Shown here in pieces: positions 42,414 to 51,099 of a stretch of 64,000 nucleotides of DNA. Position 1 is the stretch's first letter. The number at the start of each line of letters is the position of its first letter. A model generated the notes under the pieces. The model was not told the origin of the DNA. It did not search any database and was given only the letters and a program-made list of their open reading frames with translations. This DNA comes from DATEOR01 sp963841425. Lineage in GTDB: Bacteria; Actinomycetota; Thermoleophilia; Gaiellales; Gaiellaceae. The position numbers and the translations under genes are program-made. Location: NCBI GenBank assembly GCA_963841425.1, contig CAWJCL010000002.1:1262389-1326388 (forward strand), in the 5' to 3' direction.

Positions 42414-42451
42414 GAAGCGAGTATTACCGGGTGCCTTTCGGCGCCAAACGC

Positions 42452-43162
42452 CTACAGCGTCGCTAGGAGCCGCCCGAGGGCCTCGGGGCTGGACACGGTC
42501 ACGTCCGCGGCGGCGGCGAGGTCCCGGGGTCCCTCGTCGGATTCGACCGCGATCCGGACGGCGTGGTCGAGGCCGGCGGCCGCCAGGCCCTGGAACGCGT
42601 CCAGGTCAGTCGTGTCGTCCCCGGCGTAGAGCCCTCGCCGGGCCGGCACAGAGGCGAGAAGCGCCCGGACGGCGGTTCCCTTGTCGGCCGCGACGGAGGG
42701 CCTGACCTCGAGCACCTTGCGGCCCCAGCGGGGGTCGAGCCCCTCCTCGCGGGCGCGCTCGGCGACTTGCTCGAGCTCCGCGCGCGCGGCATCCTCGTCC
42801 CCGGCCCCTCGGTAGTGGTAGGAGAGCGAGAGCCCCTTGTCCTCGACCGGAAGCGCGACGGAGTCCTTGAAGGCTGCGATCCGTGCGCTGAGCTCCGGCG
42901 CTCGCTGGTCCAGCTCGAGGCCGTGGTTGCCCACGTAGCGGATCCCGTCCAGGCCGACGAGCGCAGCCGCCTCCTCGCCGGGGCGCCCGCTGATGCACGC
43001 GACGAGGAGGTAGGAGCGGGCCAGGCGGGCAAGCTCGGCCCGGGTCTCGGCCGGGACGCGAGCGAGCTCCGGGCGTGGCGCAATCGGCGCAAGCGTGCCG
43101 TCGACGTCGAAGAGGAGTGCCGTCTCCTCGGGCGCCTCGCGGAGCGGGGCCAGCAGATCCAC
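42452..43162 (-). CDS. otsB: Trehalose-6-phosphate phosphatase (OtsB-like)
   Basis: 236 residues of the HAD family. LLFDVDGTLAPIAPRPE (motif I), CISGRPG (motif II), NHGLELDQRAP, a basic RKVLEVRPSVAADKGTAVRALL (motif III Lys) and LYAGDDTTDLDAF (motif IV), as in OtsB. It converts trehalose-6-phosphate to trehalose; no otsA synthase is in the window. GTG at 43160-43162; TATCCT lies 6 nt upstream and overlaps the promoter of the divergent tauE gene. Confidence 0.9.
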   Translation of the reverse strand: MDLLAPLREAPEETALLFDVDGTLAPIAPRPELARVPAETRAELARLARSYLLVACISGRPGEEAAALVGLDGIRYVGNHGLELDQRAPELSARIAAFKDSVALPVEDKGLSLSYHYRGAGDEDAARAELEQVAERAREEGLDPRWGRKVLEVRPSVAADKGTAVRALLASVPARRGLYAGDDTTDLDAFQGLAAAGLDHAVRIAVESDEGPRDLAAAADVTVSSPEALGRLLATL

Positions 43163-43167
43163 GGCAC

Positions 43168-43174
43168 TAGGATA
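43168..43174. promoter_or_regulatory. Overlapping divergent -10 boxes, otsB and tauE
   Basis: Plus strand TAGGAT (43168-43173), 6 nt before GTG 43180; minus strand TATCCT (43169-43174), 6 nt before the otsB GTG. Five of six bases are shared, so only one direction can fire at a time from this site. Confidence 0.55.
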
Positions 43175-43179
43175 CGAGC

Positions 43180-43548
43180 GTGAGCTCGACTGTCCGGCCG
43201 GTGGTCGCGTTACCTGCGATCGGGTTGGCGGCCGGGTTCTTCAGCGCCCTCTTCGGCGTCGGCGGCGGGGTGATCGTCGTCCCGCTCCTGATCCTCCTGC
43301 TCGGCTACTCCACGCGGTGGGCGACTGGGACGTCGCTCGCAGCAATTGGGCTCACCTCGCTTTTCGGGATGGCGGTCTACGGCGCGCTCGGCGAGGTGAG
43401 CTGGCCGGACGCGGCGCTGGTCGGCTTTCCGGCAATGCTCGGCACCTTCGTCGGGACGTGGGCGCAGCAGAAAGTGCCTACCCGCGTCCTCACGATCCTC
43501 TTCAGCCTCGTGCTCCTCGGCGTCGCGGGCAGGCTTTTCATCGGATGA
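43180..43548 (+). CDS. Half-size TauE/SafE-family permease, first copy
   Basis: 122 residues with about four TM segments. LAAGFFSALFGVGGGVIVVPLLILL is the TauE/SafE repeat motif, followed by WATGTSLAAIGLTSLFG. Full-length members carry two such repeats (about 250 aa); this protein is one repeat. The second gene directly after it, overlapping by 4 bp (ATGA), is another single repeat, so the two likely form a heterodimer. The family moves sulfite, sulfoacetate and other organic anions; the substrate is unknown here. Confidence 0.88.
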   Translation: MSSTVRPVVALPAIGLAAGFFSALFGVGGGVIVVPLLILLLGYSTRWATGTSLAAIGLTSLFGMAVYGALGEVSWPDAALVGFPAMLGTFVGTWAQQKVPTRVLTILFSLVLLGVAGRLFIG

Positions 43549-43907
43549 CGGTCGTCTACGCCCTCATCCTCGGCTTCGCTGCCGGAATCCTGTCGGGGAT
43601 GTTCGGGGTCGGCGGCGGGATCCTGTTCGTCCCCACGCTCTCGCTCGTCGTCGGCCTCTCGCACCTCTCCGCAGAGGCGACTTCCCTGGCCGCGATCATT
43701 CCGGTGGTGGCGGTGGGCGCGTGGCAGCAGAACCGCTATGGCAACGTGCGCTGGCGGCCGGCCCTCGTCATCGGCATGACGTCGGCCGGCGGGGTCGCGG
43801 CCGGCGTCGCGCTGGCCACGTGGCTCAGCGAGAGCGCCCTCGAGAGGCTCTTCGCGTGCCTGCTCCTGGTGGTCGCGGCGCGGCTTGCCTGGTCGGCGCG
43901 CCGCTAG
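43545..43907 (+). CDS. Half-size TauE/SafE-family permease, second copy
   Basis: 120 residues, about four TM segments, with the same repeat motif (GILSGMFGVGGGILFVPTLSLVVG; SAEATSLAAIIPVVAVGAWQ). ATG 43545 lies inside the end of the first copy. Paralogous to it, as the two halves of a normal TauE protein are; this is either a split ancestral gene or an unfused ancestral state. Confidence 0.88.
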   Translation: MTVVYALILGFAAGILSGMFGVGGGILFVPTLSLVVGLSHLSAEATSLAAIIPVVAVGAWQQNRYGNVRWRPALVIGMTSAGGVAAGVALATWLSESALERLFACLLLVVAARLAWSARR

Positions 43908-43914
43908 TCGCCAC

Positions 43915-43920
43915 TAAACT
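43915..43920 (+). promoter_or_regulatory. -10 box of the 128-aa gene, leaderless arrangement
   Basis: TAAACT, 7 nt before ATG 43928. Confidence 0.5.
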
Positions 43921-43927
43921 TCTGAGC

Positions 43928-44314
43928 ATGGCCGAGGAAGATTTCTGGCTTCCTCTCGTCGACGAGCCCATCGGGGAGCTCGTCGCCCGCCTGCAGGCGG
44001 AGGATCCTCAGATCGCCGCGCTGGTCGACTCGCCGCGGCGGCAACTCGCCTTTCGTACCTTCGCCTACGTGCGCGCCGGGATCCTGCTCGGTTCGCTGCT
44101 CGTCGACCACGACGTGAGGAACGAGGGCTCGCGCACGTGGATCGACGAGCTCCTCGCCGACGCCGCGCACCGGAAGGCGGTCGAGGACGAGATTCGCGCT
44201 GTGGCGCGCGACGTCGCCGCCGACCCGAAGCTCGCCGACGACACCCCGCTCGGGCGCGACGAGGCCGCGCGGGAGCGCTTCCGCGCCTTCGCCCGCGGCC
44301 TCGACGCGAGCTAG
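43928..44314 (+). CDS. Hypothetical protein, 128 aa
   Basis: I do not recognise this family. The protein is acidic and mostly helical by composition (VARLQAEDPQIAALVDSPRRQ, EDEIRAVARDVAAD), with no signal peptide; one moderately hydrophobic stretch (FAYVRAGILLGSLLV) could be a buried helix. It lies between the tauE pair and the convergent acs gene, sharing a CTAG with the acs stop. The leaderless promoter and codon use like its neighbours suggest a real gene. Confidence 0.7.
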   Translation: MAEEDFWLPLVDEPIGELVARLQAEDPQIAALVDSPRRQLAFRTFAYVRAGILLGSLLVDHDVRNEGSRTWIDELLADAAHRKAVEDEIRAVARDVAADPKLADDTPLGRDEAARERFRAFARGLDAS

Positions 44315-46287
44315 CCGCCGCGACCAAGGGCTGCGTCGGCCTTCTGCTTGAGGTCGTCGACGACGGCCGCGTCGCGGAGCGTCGTCGTGTCTCCGAGCTC
44401 GTGACCCTCGGCGATGTCCTTCAGGAGGCGGCGCATGATCTTTCCCGAGCGGGTTTTCGGGAGGTCGTCGCCGAAGAGCACGGCGGCGGGCCGGGCGATC
44501 TTGCCGATCTTCGCCGCGACGAACTGTCGCAGCTCCTCCGCGAGCTCGTCCGAGGGCTCGTAGCCGCCCTTGAGGAGGACGAAGCAGACGATGCACTGGC
44601 CGCGGTCCGGGTCGGCCGCTCCGGTGGCCGCCGCCTCGGCGACTGCCTCGTGCTCTACGAGCGTGGACTCGATCTCGGTCGTCGAGAGCCGGTGGCCGGC
44701 GACGTTGATGACGTCGTCGATCCGGCCCATGAGCCAGTAGTAGCCGTCGGAGTCCTGCTTGGCGCCGTCGCCGGTGAAGTACGTCTCCGCGCCGTACTTG
44801 GAGAAATAGTTCTCGACGTAGCGCTCGTCGTCTTCCCAAAGGGTCCGGAAGATCCCCGGCCACGGGTGCTTCGCGGTCAGGAAGCCGCCCTGGCCCTGTA
44901 GGACGGGGTCGCCCTGCTCGTCGAGGATCGCCGGCTTGATCCCAGGGAACGGCACCGTCGCCGAACCGGGCTTGAGCGTGGTCAGGCCCGGCAGCGGGGT
45001 GATGAGGATGCCGCCCGTCTCGGTCTGCCACCACGTGTCCACGACCGGGCAGCGCTCCTGGCCGATCACCTTCCAGTACCAGACCCAGGCCTCGGGGTTG
45101 ATCGGCTCGCCGACGGTGCCGAGGAGGCGGAGGGACGAGAGGTCGTGGCGCGCCGGGTAGTCGCCGCCCATCTTCACGAACGAGCGGATGAGGGTGGGCG
45201 CGGTGTAGTACGAGTTGACCTTGTAGCGCTCGACGATCTCCCAGTGGCGGTCCCAGTCCGGGTAGGCGGGGTCGCCTTCGTACAGGACGCTCGTCGTCCC
45301 GTTCGCGAGCGGCCCGTAGACGATGTAGCTGTGGCCGGTGACCCAGCCGACGTCGGCCGCGCACCACCAGATCGTGTCGTCGTGGATGTCGAAGATCCAC
45401 TTGTGGGTGACGGCGACGTGAAGGAGGAACCCGGCGCTCGTGTGCTGGACTCCTTTCGGCTTCGCGGTCGTCCCCGAGGTGTGGAGGAGGAAGAGCGTGT
45501 CCTCGGCCCCCATGCGCTCGGGCTTGCACTCGTCGGGCTCGCCCTCCACGACGTCGTGCCACCAAAGGTCGCGCTCGGCGTTCCACGGGACGTCGTCGCC
45601 CGTGCGGCGGAAGACGACCAGGCGCTCGACGCTCGTCGCCGCATCGGCGGCCGCATCGGCGTTCTCCTTCAGAGGCACCTTGCCCCCCTTGCGCCAGCCT
45701 TCGTCCTGCGTGATCAGGAGCCTGGCGCCGGAGTCGCGGAGCCGCTCGGCCAGAGACTCCGACGAGAAGCCGCCGAAGACGACCACGTGCGGCGCCCCGA
45801 TGCGGGCGCACGCGAGCATCGCGATCGGAAGCGCGGGAACCATGCCCATGTAGATGCCGACCCGGTCGCCCTTGGAGACACCGAGCCTGCGCAGCGCGTT
45901 CGCGAGGCGCGAGACCTCGCGCAGCATCTCCGCATACGTGAGATCGGAGCTCTCGCCCTCGGGCTCGCCCACCCAGTGGTAGGCGACGCGGTCTCCCCGT
46001 CCGGCCTCGACGTGGCGGTCGAGACAGTTCCAGGCGACGTTCAGCTCGCCGTCGGCGAACCAGGTGCAGTGGGGCGGCTCCCACTCGAGCCCCTTGGTCG
46101 GCTCCTTGAACCAGTCGATGAACTCGTCCGCGAGGCCCCGCCAGAATCCCTCGGGATCTTCGTCGGCGCGACGGTAGACAGAGTCGTCGTTGACGACCGC
46201 CTGGGCGGCGAACTCCTCGGGCGGCGGAAAGGTGCGCTGCTCGTCGAGCAGGGCTTCGATGGCGGCGTGTGTGCTCTCGGTCTCCAT
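44311..46287 (-). CDS. acs: Acetyl-CoA synthetase (AMP-forming)
   Basis: 658 residues, full length. Makes acetyl-CoA from acetate, ATP and CoA. Core motifs: FLLHTSGTTAKPKGVQHTSAG (P-loop), VDTWWQTETGG, YWLMGRIDDVINVAGHRLSTTEIE and the C-terminal PKTRSGKIMRRLL, whose Lys is the usual site of regulatory acetylation. ATG at 46285-46287 with TATTCT exactly 6 nt upstream. Convergent with the 128-aa gene; divergent from the M23 peptidase gene. Confidence 0.96.
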   Translation of the reverse strand: METESTHAAIEALLDEQRTFPPPEEFAAQAVVNDDSVYRRADEDPEGFWRGLADEFIDWFKEPTKGLEWEPPHCTWFADGELNVAWNCLDRHVEAGRGDRVAYHWVGEPEGESSDLTYAEMLREVSRLANALRRLGVSKGDRVGIYMGMVPALPIAMLACARIGAPHVVVFGGFSSESLAERLRDSGARLLITQDEGWRKGGKVPLKENADAAADAATSVERLVVFRRTGDDVPWNAERDLWWHDVVEGEPDECKPERMGAEDTLFLLHTSGTTAKPKGVQHTSAGFLLHVAVTHKWIFDIHDDTIWWCAADVGWVTGHSYIVYGPLANGTTSVLYEGDPAYPDWDRHWEIVERYKVNSYYTAPTLIRSFVKMGGDYPARHDLSSLRLLGTVGEPINPEAWVWYWKVIGQERCPVVDTWWQTETGGILITPLPGLTTLKPGSATVPFPGIKPAILDEQGDPVLQGQGGFLTAKHPWPGIFRTLWEDDERYVENYFSKYGAETYFTGDGAKQDSDGYYWLMGRIDDVINVAGHRLSTTEIESTLVEHEAVAEAAATGAADPDRGQCIVCFVLLKGGYEPSDELAEELRQFVAAKIGKIARPAAVLFGDDLPKTRSGKIMRRLLKDIAEGHELGDTTTLRDAAVVDDLKQKADAALGRGG

Positions 46288-46293
46288 GACCGG

Positions 46294-46299
46294 AGAATA
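46294..46299 (-). promoter_or_regulatory. -10 box of acs, leaderless arrangement
   Basis: TATTCT on the minus strand, 6 nt before the acs ATG. Confidence 0.55.
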
Positions 46300-46330
46300 T
46301 GACCGATAGCAATCGAGCCGCGCGCAACGC

Positions 46331-46336
46331 TAACCT
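46331..46336 (+). promoter_or_regulatory. -10 box deciding the M23 peptidase start
   Basis: TAACCT, 7 nt before GTG 46344. It favours that start over the in-frame ATG at 46299, which sits against the divergent acs -10 box. Confidence 0.5.
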
Positions 46337-46343
46337 CTCAACC

Positions 46344-47786
46344 GTGCGCTTGCGGGTCGTCCTCGGGGCTCTCCTCTTTGTCTCGCTCGTCTCCGTCGGC
46401 TCCTCGGGAGCGGTGGTGCCCTCGCCCGCGTCCTCGGCGAGCGCCTTCGGCGTCAGGGTGGTCGAGCCGGGCAAGACGCCGGTCTCAGCGGGGTCGATCT
46501 CATCGCCGCCCCAGTCGGCCGCGTCGCTCGTCGGCTGGTCCTACGGCGACGGGGCCGTGACCACCGGCCCGATCACGGGCGGGACCAACGCGACCGTCGA
46601 CGACGACCGCGCCGTCGGGCGAGGAATCGTCCGGGTCGGCTCGGTCTCACTCTTCGGAGGCGAGGTGACCGCCGACGCGGTGACCTCCAAGTCCGTTTCG
46701 CGGGCCTCCCCGTCGAGTGCCGGCGGCGATCTCTCCGGTTCGGGGGTCGCGAACCTCGTCGTTTTTGGCGCGAGCGTGACTGCGACCCCGAACGCGAAGG
46801 TTCCGCTCGGCGACTGGGGCTATGCGATCGCCCTCGAGCAGGCGGTCACGGACCAGAACACGACCGAGCGCCGCGGCCACCGGGGCTTCGTCGCCGGCCT
46901 CCACGTCCACCTCACCGCCGCGCACGGCGGGCTGCCTGCCGGAACGGAGATCTTCATCGGCTATGCCGAGGCCGCCGCGACCGCACCGAAGGCCGTGGCG
47001 CCTCCGCCGCCCAGCTCTCCGCCCTCGAGCCCGCCGTCAACCCACCATCACCACGAGCCCGTGCCCCCTCCGGCGGGAGCGCCGTCTGCGACGCCGCCTC
47101 CGGTGCAGAGCCCGCCGCCGGGGGTGCGCCCGCACCTGACGGCGGGCGGCTACGTCTTCCCCGTGTACGGGCCGGCGTCGTTCTCCGACGACTTCGGCGC
47201 CGGGCGCGCGGACACCGGCTGGCACCACGGGAACGACGTCTTCGCGCCGCTCGGCGCACCGGTCCTCGCCGTCACCGACGGCACGCTTTTCCTCGTGGGC
47301 TGGAACACGATCGGCGGCAACCGCTTCTGGCTCCGCGACCTGCAGGGGAACGAGTTTTACTACGCCCACCTGTCCGCGTTCACGCCGGCCGCCCGGGACG
47401 GAGCACAGGTGAAGGCGGGCGACGTGATCGGCTTTGTCGGCGCCACCGGCGATGCCGCCGGCACCCCGGCGCACCTGCACTTCGAGGTCCACCCTGCCGC
47501 CCTTCTCGGCATGGGCTACGACGGGGTCGTCGACCCGTATCCCTACCTGCTCGCCTGGCAGCGGCTCGACGACGCGAGCTTCGACGCGACCGGCTGGACG
47601 CCGCCCGGGAAGAAAGCTCCGCCGCCCGCGGCGGTCTTGCTGCAGGCAGACGACATCTCGGCCGTCTCAGGTCTCGATCCTGCGGGTTTCGAGGCCGTGC
47701 TCACCGGCGAGCCGCTCTTTGGAGAGGGCCCGCCGGGGCCGAAGATCGTCTACGCCGCCCCCGGGTTCGAGAGCGGCGCGGGTTAG
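46344..47786 (+). CDS. Secreted M23-family peptidase with proline-rich linker
   Basis: 480 residues from GTG 46344. The signal peptide LRVVLGALLFVSLVSVGSSGA fits this start better than ATG 46299, which would put 15 polar residues in front. After a beta-rich domain (about 30-215) comes a Pro/Ser linker containing a natural four-His run (THHHHEP), then an M23 (lysostaphin-like) domain: WHHGNDVFAPLGAPVLAV, a central GNEFYYAHLS and PAHLHFEVHP with zinc ligands. It likely cleaves peptidoglycan cross-bridges or acts as a division/hydrolase activator. Confidence 0.88.
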   Translation: MRLRVVLGALLFVSLVSVGSSGAVVPSPASSASAFGVRVVEPGKTPVSAGSISSPPQSAASLVGWSYGDGAVTTGPITGGTNATVDDDRAVGRGIVRVGSVSLFGGEVTADAVTSKSVSRASPSSAGGDLSGSGVANLVVFGASVTATPNAKVPLGDWGYAIALEQAVTDQNTTERRGHRGFVAGLHVHLTAAHGGLPAGTEIFIGYAEAAATAPKAVAPPPPSSPPSSPPSTHHHHEPVPPPAGAPSATPPPVQSPPPGVRPHLTAGGYVFPVYGPASFSDDFGAGRADTGWHHGNDVFAPLGAPVLAVTDGTLFLVGWNTIGGNRFWLRDLQGNEFYYAHLSAFTPAARDGAQVKAGDVIGFVGATGDAAGTPAHLHFEVHPAALLGMGYDGVVDPYPYLLAWQRLDDASFDATGWTPPGKKAPPPAAVLLQADDISAVSGLDPAGFEAVLTGEPLFGEGPPGPKIVYAAPGFESGAG

Positions 47787-47792
47787 CCGGGG

Positions 47793-48224
47793 TTAGCTGC
47801 CCGTTCCGCCGTTGCCCTCGGAGGGCACGGAGTCGAAGGGCTGCTCGGGCCCGAACAGCTTGTCCTTGAGCCAGCGGCGCGTGTCCGGGCCGGTGGCCGG
47901 GTTGAAGAGGACGCCGAGCGCGATGCCGGCCATGAGCAGCGTCATGTTGCGGCCGGTGTGGGACTGCTTGCCCTGGGCGCGCTCGCCCGCCTTGCGAAGC
48001 TCCTCGACGGTCCTCTTGAGCTCGTTCTGGATGTCCTTGTCGCGCGCGACCTTGAACGCCATGCCGGTCGTCCCGCGGTCGCCCAGCAGATCGTTGTAGA
48101 TCGTGCGGGCCGACTCGTATGCCTTCTTGACGTGGTCGTGCAGCTCCTCGTCCTGCGCAAGCCGCTCGACGTAGGGCCGTGCGGTGTCCACCGCGTCGCC
48201 CACCATTTCCTTTGCCTTCGCCAT
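47793..48224 (-). CDS. Hypothetical YtxH-like membrane-associated protein, 143 aa
   Basis: Helical protein (AKEMVGDAVDTARPYVERLAQDEELHDHVKKAYESARTIYN...) with one hydrophobic segment (MTLLMAGIALGVLFNPATGPDTRRW, about 92-117) of the form found in YtxH-like proteins, then a short charged tail. YtxH-type proteins are linked to general stress. ATG at 48224 has a purine-rich AAAGGA upstream, so this message has a leader. It lies between lon and the M23 gene and converges on the latter. Confidence 0.75.
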   Translation of the reverse strand: MAKAKEMVGDAVDTARPYVERLAQDEELHDHVKKAYESARTIYNDLLGDRGTTGMAFKVARDKDIQNELKRTVEELRKAGERAQGKQSHTGRNMTLLMAGIALGVLFNPATGPDTRRWLKDKLFGPEQPFDSVPSEGNGGTGS

Positions 48225-48265
48225 CAGTCGGTCCTTTCGTCTCTAGCGTCGTCCTTCAGACACTA

Positions 48266-50647
48266 CTACCCGCGTGCTGCCGAGGAAAACTCGAGCACAT
48301 CTCCGCCCGGGAATGCCGCCTCCATCACCTCGTCCACGTGGTCGGCCAGCACGAACGCCATCTGTTTGCGCACGTCGCGCGGCAAATCGTCGAGATCCGC
48401 CTCGTTCTCCTTCGGGAGGATCACCGTGCTGATGCCCGCGCGCTGAGCGGCGAGCACCTTGTCCCGCAGGCCGCCGATCGGCAGCACCTGGCCGGTGAGC
48501 GTGATCTCGCCTGTCATGGCGACCTCCTCCGAGACCGGCCGGTTCATCGCGAGCGACGCGAGCGCCGTCGCCAGGGCGATTCCGGCGGACGGTCCGTCCT
48601 TGGGGACGGCTCCGGCAGGAACGTGGATGTGGACGTCCCGGTGCGCAAACCAGTCCTCCTCGAGCCCGAGATCCTTCGCGTGCCCCCGCACCCAGGAGAG
48701 GGCGGCCTGCGCCGATTCGCGCATGACCTCTCCGAGCTGGCCCGTGACGACGAGGCGGCCTTCGCCGGGAACGGTGGTCGCCTCGATGAAGAGGATGTCG
48801 CCGCCGAACGGCGTCACGGCCAGACCCGTGGCCACGCCGGGGTCTGACGTGCGCTTGCGGATCTCCTGTCGGAAGCGCGCGCGGCCGAGCCAGGCACGCA
48901 CGCGACGCTCGTCGACGCGGGCGGTCGTCCGCTTTCCCGACGCGATCTCCGCGGCGGCCTTGCGGCAGATCGCGGCGATCTCGCGGTCCAGGTTCCGAAC
49001 GCCGGCCTCGCGCGTGTACTCGGAGATCATGAGCCGGAGCGCCTTGTCGCCGAACTTGACGTTCTCCGCCGCGAGCCCGTGCGCTTCGAGCTGCTTGGGG
49101 ACGAGATAGCGCTTGGCGATGCCGAGCTTCTCCTCCTCGGTGTAGCCCGACAGGCGAATGATCTCCATCCGGTCCTGGAGCGGCGGCGGAATCGTCTCGA
49201 GCTGGTTGGCCGTGCAGATGAAGAGCACCTTCGAGAGATCGAAGGGGAGGTCGAGATAGTGGTCGCGGAAGCTCGAGTTCTGCGCGGGGTCGAGCACCTC
49301 GAGCATCGCGCTCGACGGATCACCGCGCCAGTCGGAGCCCATCTTGTCGATCTCGTCGATCATGAAGACCGGGTTCCGGGAGCCGGTGTCGCGAAGCGCG
49401 CGGAGGATGGTGCCCGGGAGGGCGCCGATGTACGTGCGTCGGTGGCCGCGGATCTCTGCCTCGTCGCGGACGCCGCCCACGGAGATGCGGGCGAACTTGC
49501 GCCCGAGCGAGCGCGCGATCGACTGGCCGAGTGAGGTCTTGCCGACTCCGGGCGGGCCGACGAAGCAGAGGATCGGGCCGGAGACGTCCTCCTTGAGCTT
49601 GGAGACGGCGAGTTGCTCGATGATGCGGTCCTTCACCTTCTCGAGGTCGTAGTGGTCCTCGTCGAGAACGCTTCGCGCGTGCTCGAGGTCGAGGTTGTCC
49701 TCGGTGGTCTCGTTCCAGGGCAGGGAGAGGATCCACTCGAGGTAGCCGCGGATGACGCCGTACTCGGCGGCCGCGGGCGGGAGCTTGGCGAGCCGGTCGA
49801 GCTCGCGGCGGGCTGCGCGGTCGGCCTCCTCGGGAAGGTGGCCCTCGTCGATCTGCGCGCGGAGCTCCGAGATCTCGGCCTGTTGCTCGTCGCCTTCCCC
49901 GAGCTCCTCCTGGATCGCCTTCAGCTGCTGGCGGAGGAAGTACTCGCGCTGCGAGTGCTCCATCTCCGACTGCACCTGGGACTGGATCTTCGTGCCCAGC
50001 TCGAGCACCTCGAGCTCGCGGTTGAGGATGACGGTGAGCTTGCGGAGGCGCGCCTCGATGTCCGCCTCCTCGAGCAGCTCCTGCTTCTCGGCCGTCTTCA
50101 GGCGCATCGTCGTCGCGATGAGGTTCGCGAGCGTGCTCGAGTCCTCGGCGTTCACGGCGGCGAGCTGCAGCTCGTCGGGCAGATAAGGGACGAGGCCGAT
50201 GATCCGGCTGAAGAGCGCCTCGACGTTGCGGGCGAGAGCCTCGATCTCGGTCTCCGGGCCATGGACGTCCGGAAAGTCGCTGAACTCGCCGATGAGGTAC
50301 GGGTCGGTCTGGACGAGGCGGTCGAGCCGAACCCGGCGGGCGCCCTGGACGAGGATCCTGAGCGTCCCGTCAGGGACGCGAATCATCTTGTGGATGAGCG
50401 CGGCAGTTCCGACGTCGTAGATGTCCTCGGCGCCGTTCGGCTCCTCCTCGGCGTTTCTCGTCGTCACGAGCGCGATCGTCGAGTCGTTTGCGACCGCTTC
50501 GTCGACGAGCTGGATGGAGCGTTCCTGGCCCACGGCGAGCGGGGTCATGGAGTCGGGGAAGACGACCGTCTCCTTGAGCGGCAGGATCGGGAGAACCTCG
50601 GCGACGGGGTCCTCGTCGGGACGCACGGTTTCCTCGACCGTGCTCAT
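48266..50647 (-). CDS. lon: ATP-dependent protease Lon
   Basis: 793-residue LonA protease for damaged and regulatory proteins. N-terminal substrate-binding domain (LPLKETVVFPDSMTPLAVGQERS), AAA+ module (Walker A CFVGPPGVGKTSLGQSIA, Walker B VFMIDEIDK), and the protease domain with the Ser in PKDGPSAGIALATAL and the Lys about 43 residues later. A LonA form without TM segments, so cytoplasmic. ATG at 50645-50647 overlaps the hsp20 stop (ATGA), giving a chaperone-protease stress operon. No HAIR or CIRCE element was noticed upstream of the operon. Confidence 0.96.
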   Translation of the reverse strand: MSTVEETVRPDEDPVAEVLPILPLKETVVFPDSMTPLAVGQERSIQLVDEAVANDSTIALVTTRNAEEEPNGAEDIYDVGTAALIHKMIRVPDGTLRILVQGARRVRLDRLVQTDPYLIGEFSDFPDVHGPETEIEALARNVEALFSRIIGLVPYLPDELQLAAVNAEDSSTLANLIATTMRLKTAEKQELLEEADIEARLRKLTVILNRELEVLELGTKIQSQVQSEMEHSQREYFLRQQLKAIQEELGEGDEQQAEISELRAQIDEGHLPEEADRAARRELDRLAKLPPAAAEYGVIRGYLEWILSLPWNETTEDNLDLEHARSVLDEDHYDLEKVKDRIIEQLAVSKLKEDVSGPILCFVGPPGVGKTSLGQSIARSLGRKFARISVGGVRDEAEIRGHRRTYIGALPGTILRALRDTGSRNPVFMIDEIDKMGSDWRGDPSSAMLEVLDPAQNSSFRDHYLDLPFDLSKVLFICTANQLETIPPPLQDRMEIIRLSGYTEEEKLGIAKRYLVPKQLEAHGLAAENVKFGDKALRLMISEYTREAGVRNLDREIAAICRKAAAEIASGKRTTARVDERRVRAWLGRARFRQEIRKRTSDPGVATGLAVTPFGGDILFIEATTVPGEGRLVVTGQLGEVMRESAQAALSWVRGHAKDLGLEEDWFAHRDVHIHVPAGAVPKDGPSAGIALATALASLAMNRPVSEEVAMTGEITLTGQVLPIGGLRDKVLAAQRAGISTVILPKENEADLDDLPRDVRKQMAFVLADHVDEVMEAAFPGGDVLEFSSAARG

Positions 50648-51084
50648 GCGTCCTCCGTCGACTGGATGGTCAGCTTGACCGCCGCGGGGGACTTACGGGC
50701 GAGCGGCAGGTGGACGGAGAGGAGGCCGTTCTCGTAGGTCGCGCTCGCCGCCTGCGAGTCGACCTCTTCGTTCAACTGCACGCGGCGCTCGAAGATGCCG
50801 TAGTCGATCTCGATGTGCTGGTAGGAGCGCCGGTCGCCGGCGGGGCGCGAGCGGCGGCCGCGGACGACGAGGACGCCGTCCACGACCGCGGCGTCGACCT
50901 CGTCCGGGTCGATCCCGGCGAGCTCCACGACCACGGTGACCGCCGGTGGGTCGTCGGTCCGGTAGACGTCGAGCGCAGGGCGAAAGCCGGCGCGCCTGGC
51001 GACGAGCCGGGGAACCTGGCAGAGGTCGGCGAAGAGCTCTTCCATCTCCGACTTCATGCGGTCGATTTCCCTGCGTGTGGTCAT
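50644..51084 (-). CDS. Small heat-shock protein (Hsp20/alpha-crystallin)
   Basis: 146 residues. The alpha-crystallin domain runs from about 38 (PALDVYRTDDPPAVTVVVELAGIDPDEV) to about 130 (ATYENGLLSVHLPLARK), ending with the A-x-x-x-n-GxL motif. It holds unfolded proteins for refolding or for Lon. ATG at 51082-51084 with TACGAT exactly 6 nt upstream. First gene of the hsp20-lon operon. Confidence 0.93.
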   Translation of the reverse strand: MTTRREIDRMKSEMEELFADLCQVPRLVARRAGFRPALDVYRTDDPPAVTVVVELAGIDPDEVDAAVVDGVLVVRGRRSRPAGDRRSYQHIEIDYGIFERRVQLNEEVDSQAASATYENGLLSVHLPLARKSPAAVKLTIQSTEDA

Positions 51085-51090
51085 GACACA

Positions 51091-51096
51091 ATCGTA
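51091..51096 (-). promoter_or_regulatory. -10 box of hsp20-lon, leaderless arrangement
   Basis: TACGAT on the minus strand, 6 nt before the hsp20 ATG. The divergent 50-aa gene starts 4 bp beyond it. Confidence 0.5.
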
Positions 51097-51099
51097 CCG

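Noticed and set aside
47040..47060. Four-His run in the M23 peptidase as a vector-derived tag
   Set aside because: It lies in the middle of a Pro-rich linker with normal codon use; a natural sequence is much more likely.
51070..51092. Palindrome around TCATGA between hsp20 and the 50-aa gene as a HAIR/CIRCE heat-shock operator
   Set aside because: Only an 8-bp palindrome GTCATGAC is present; it includes the start codon and does not match either operator.
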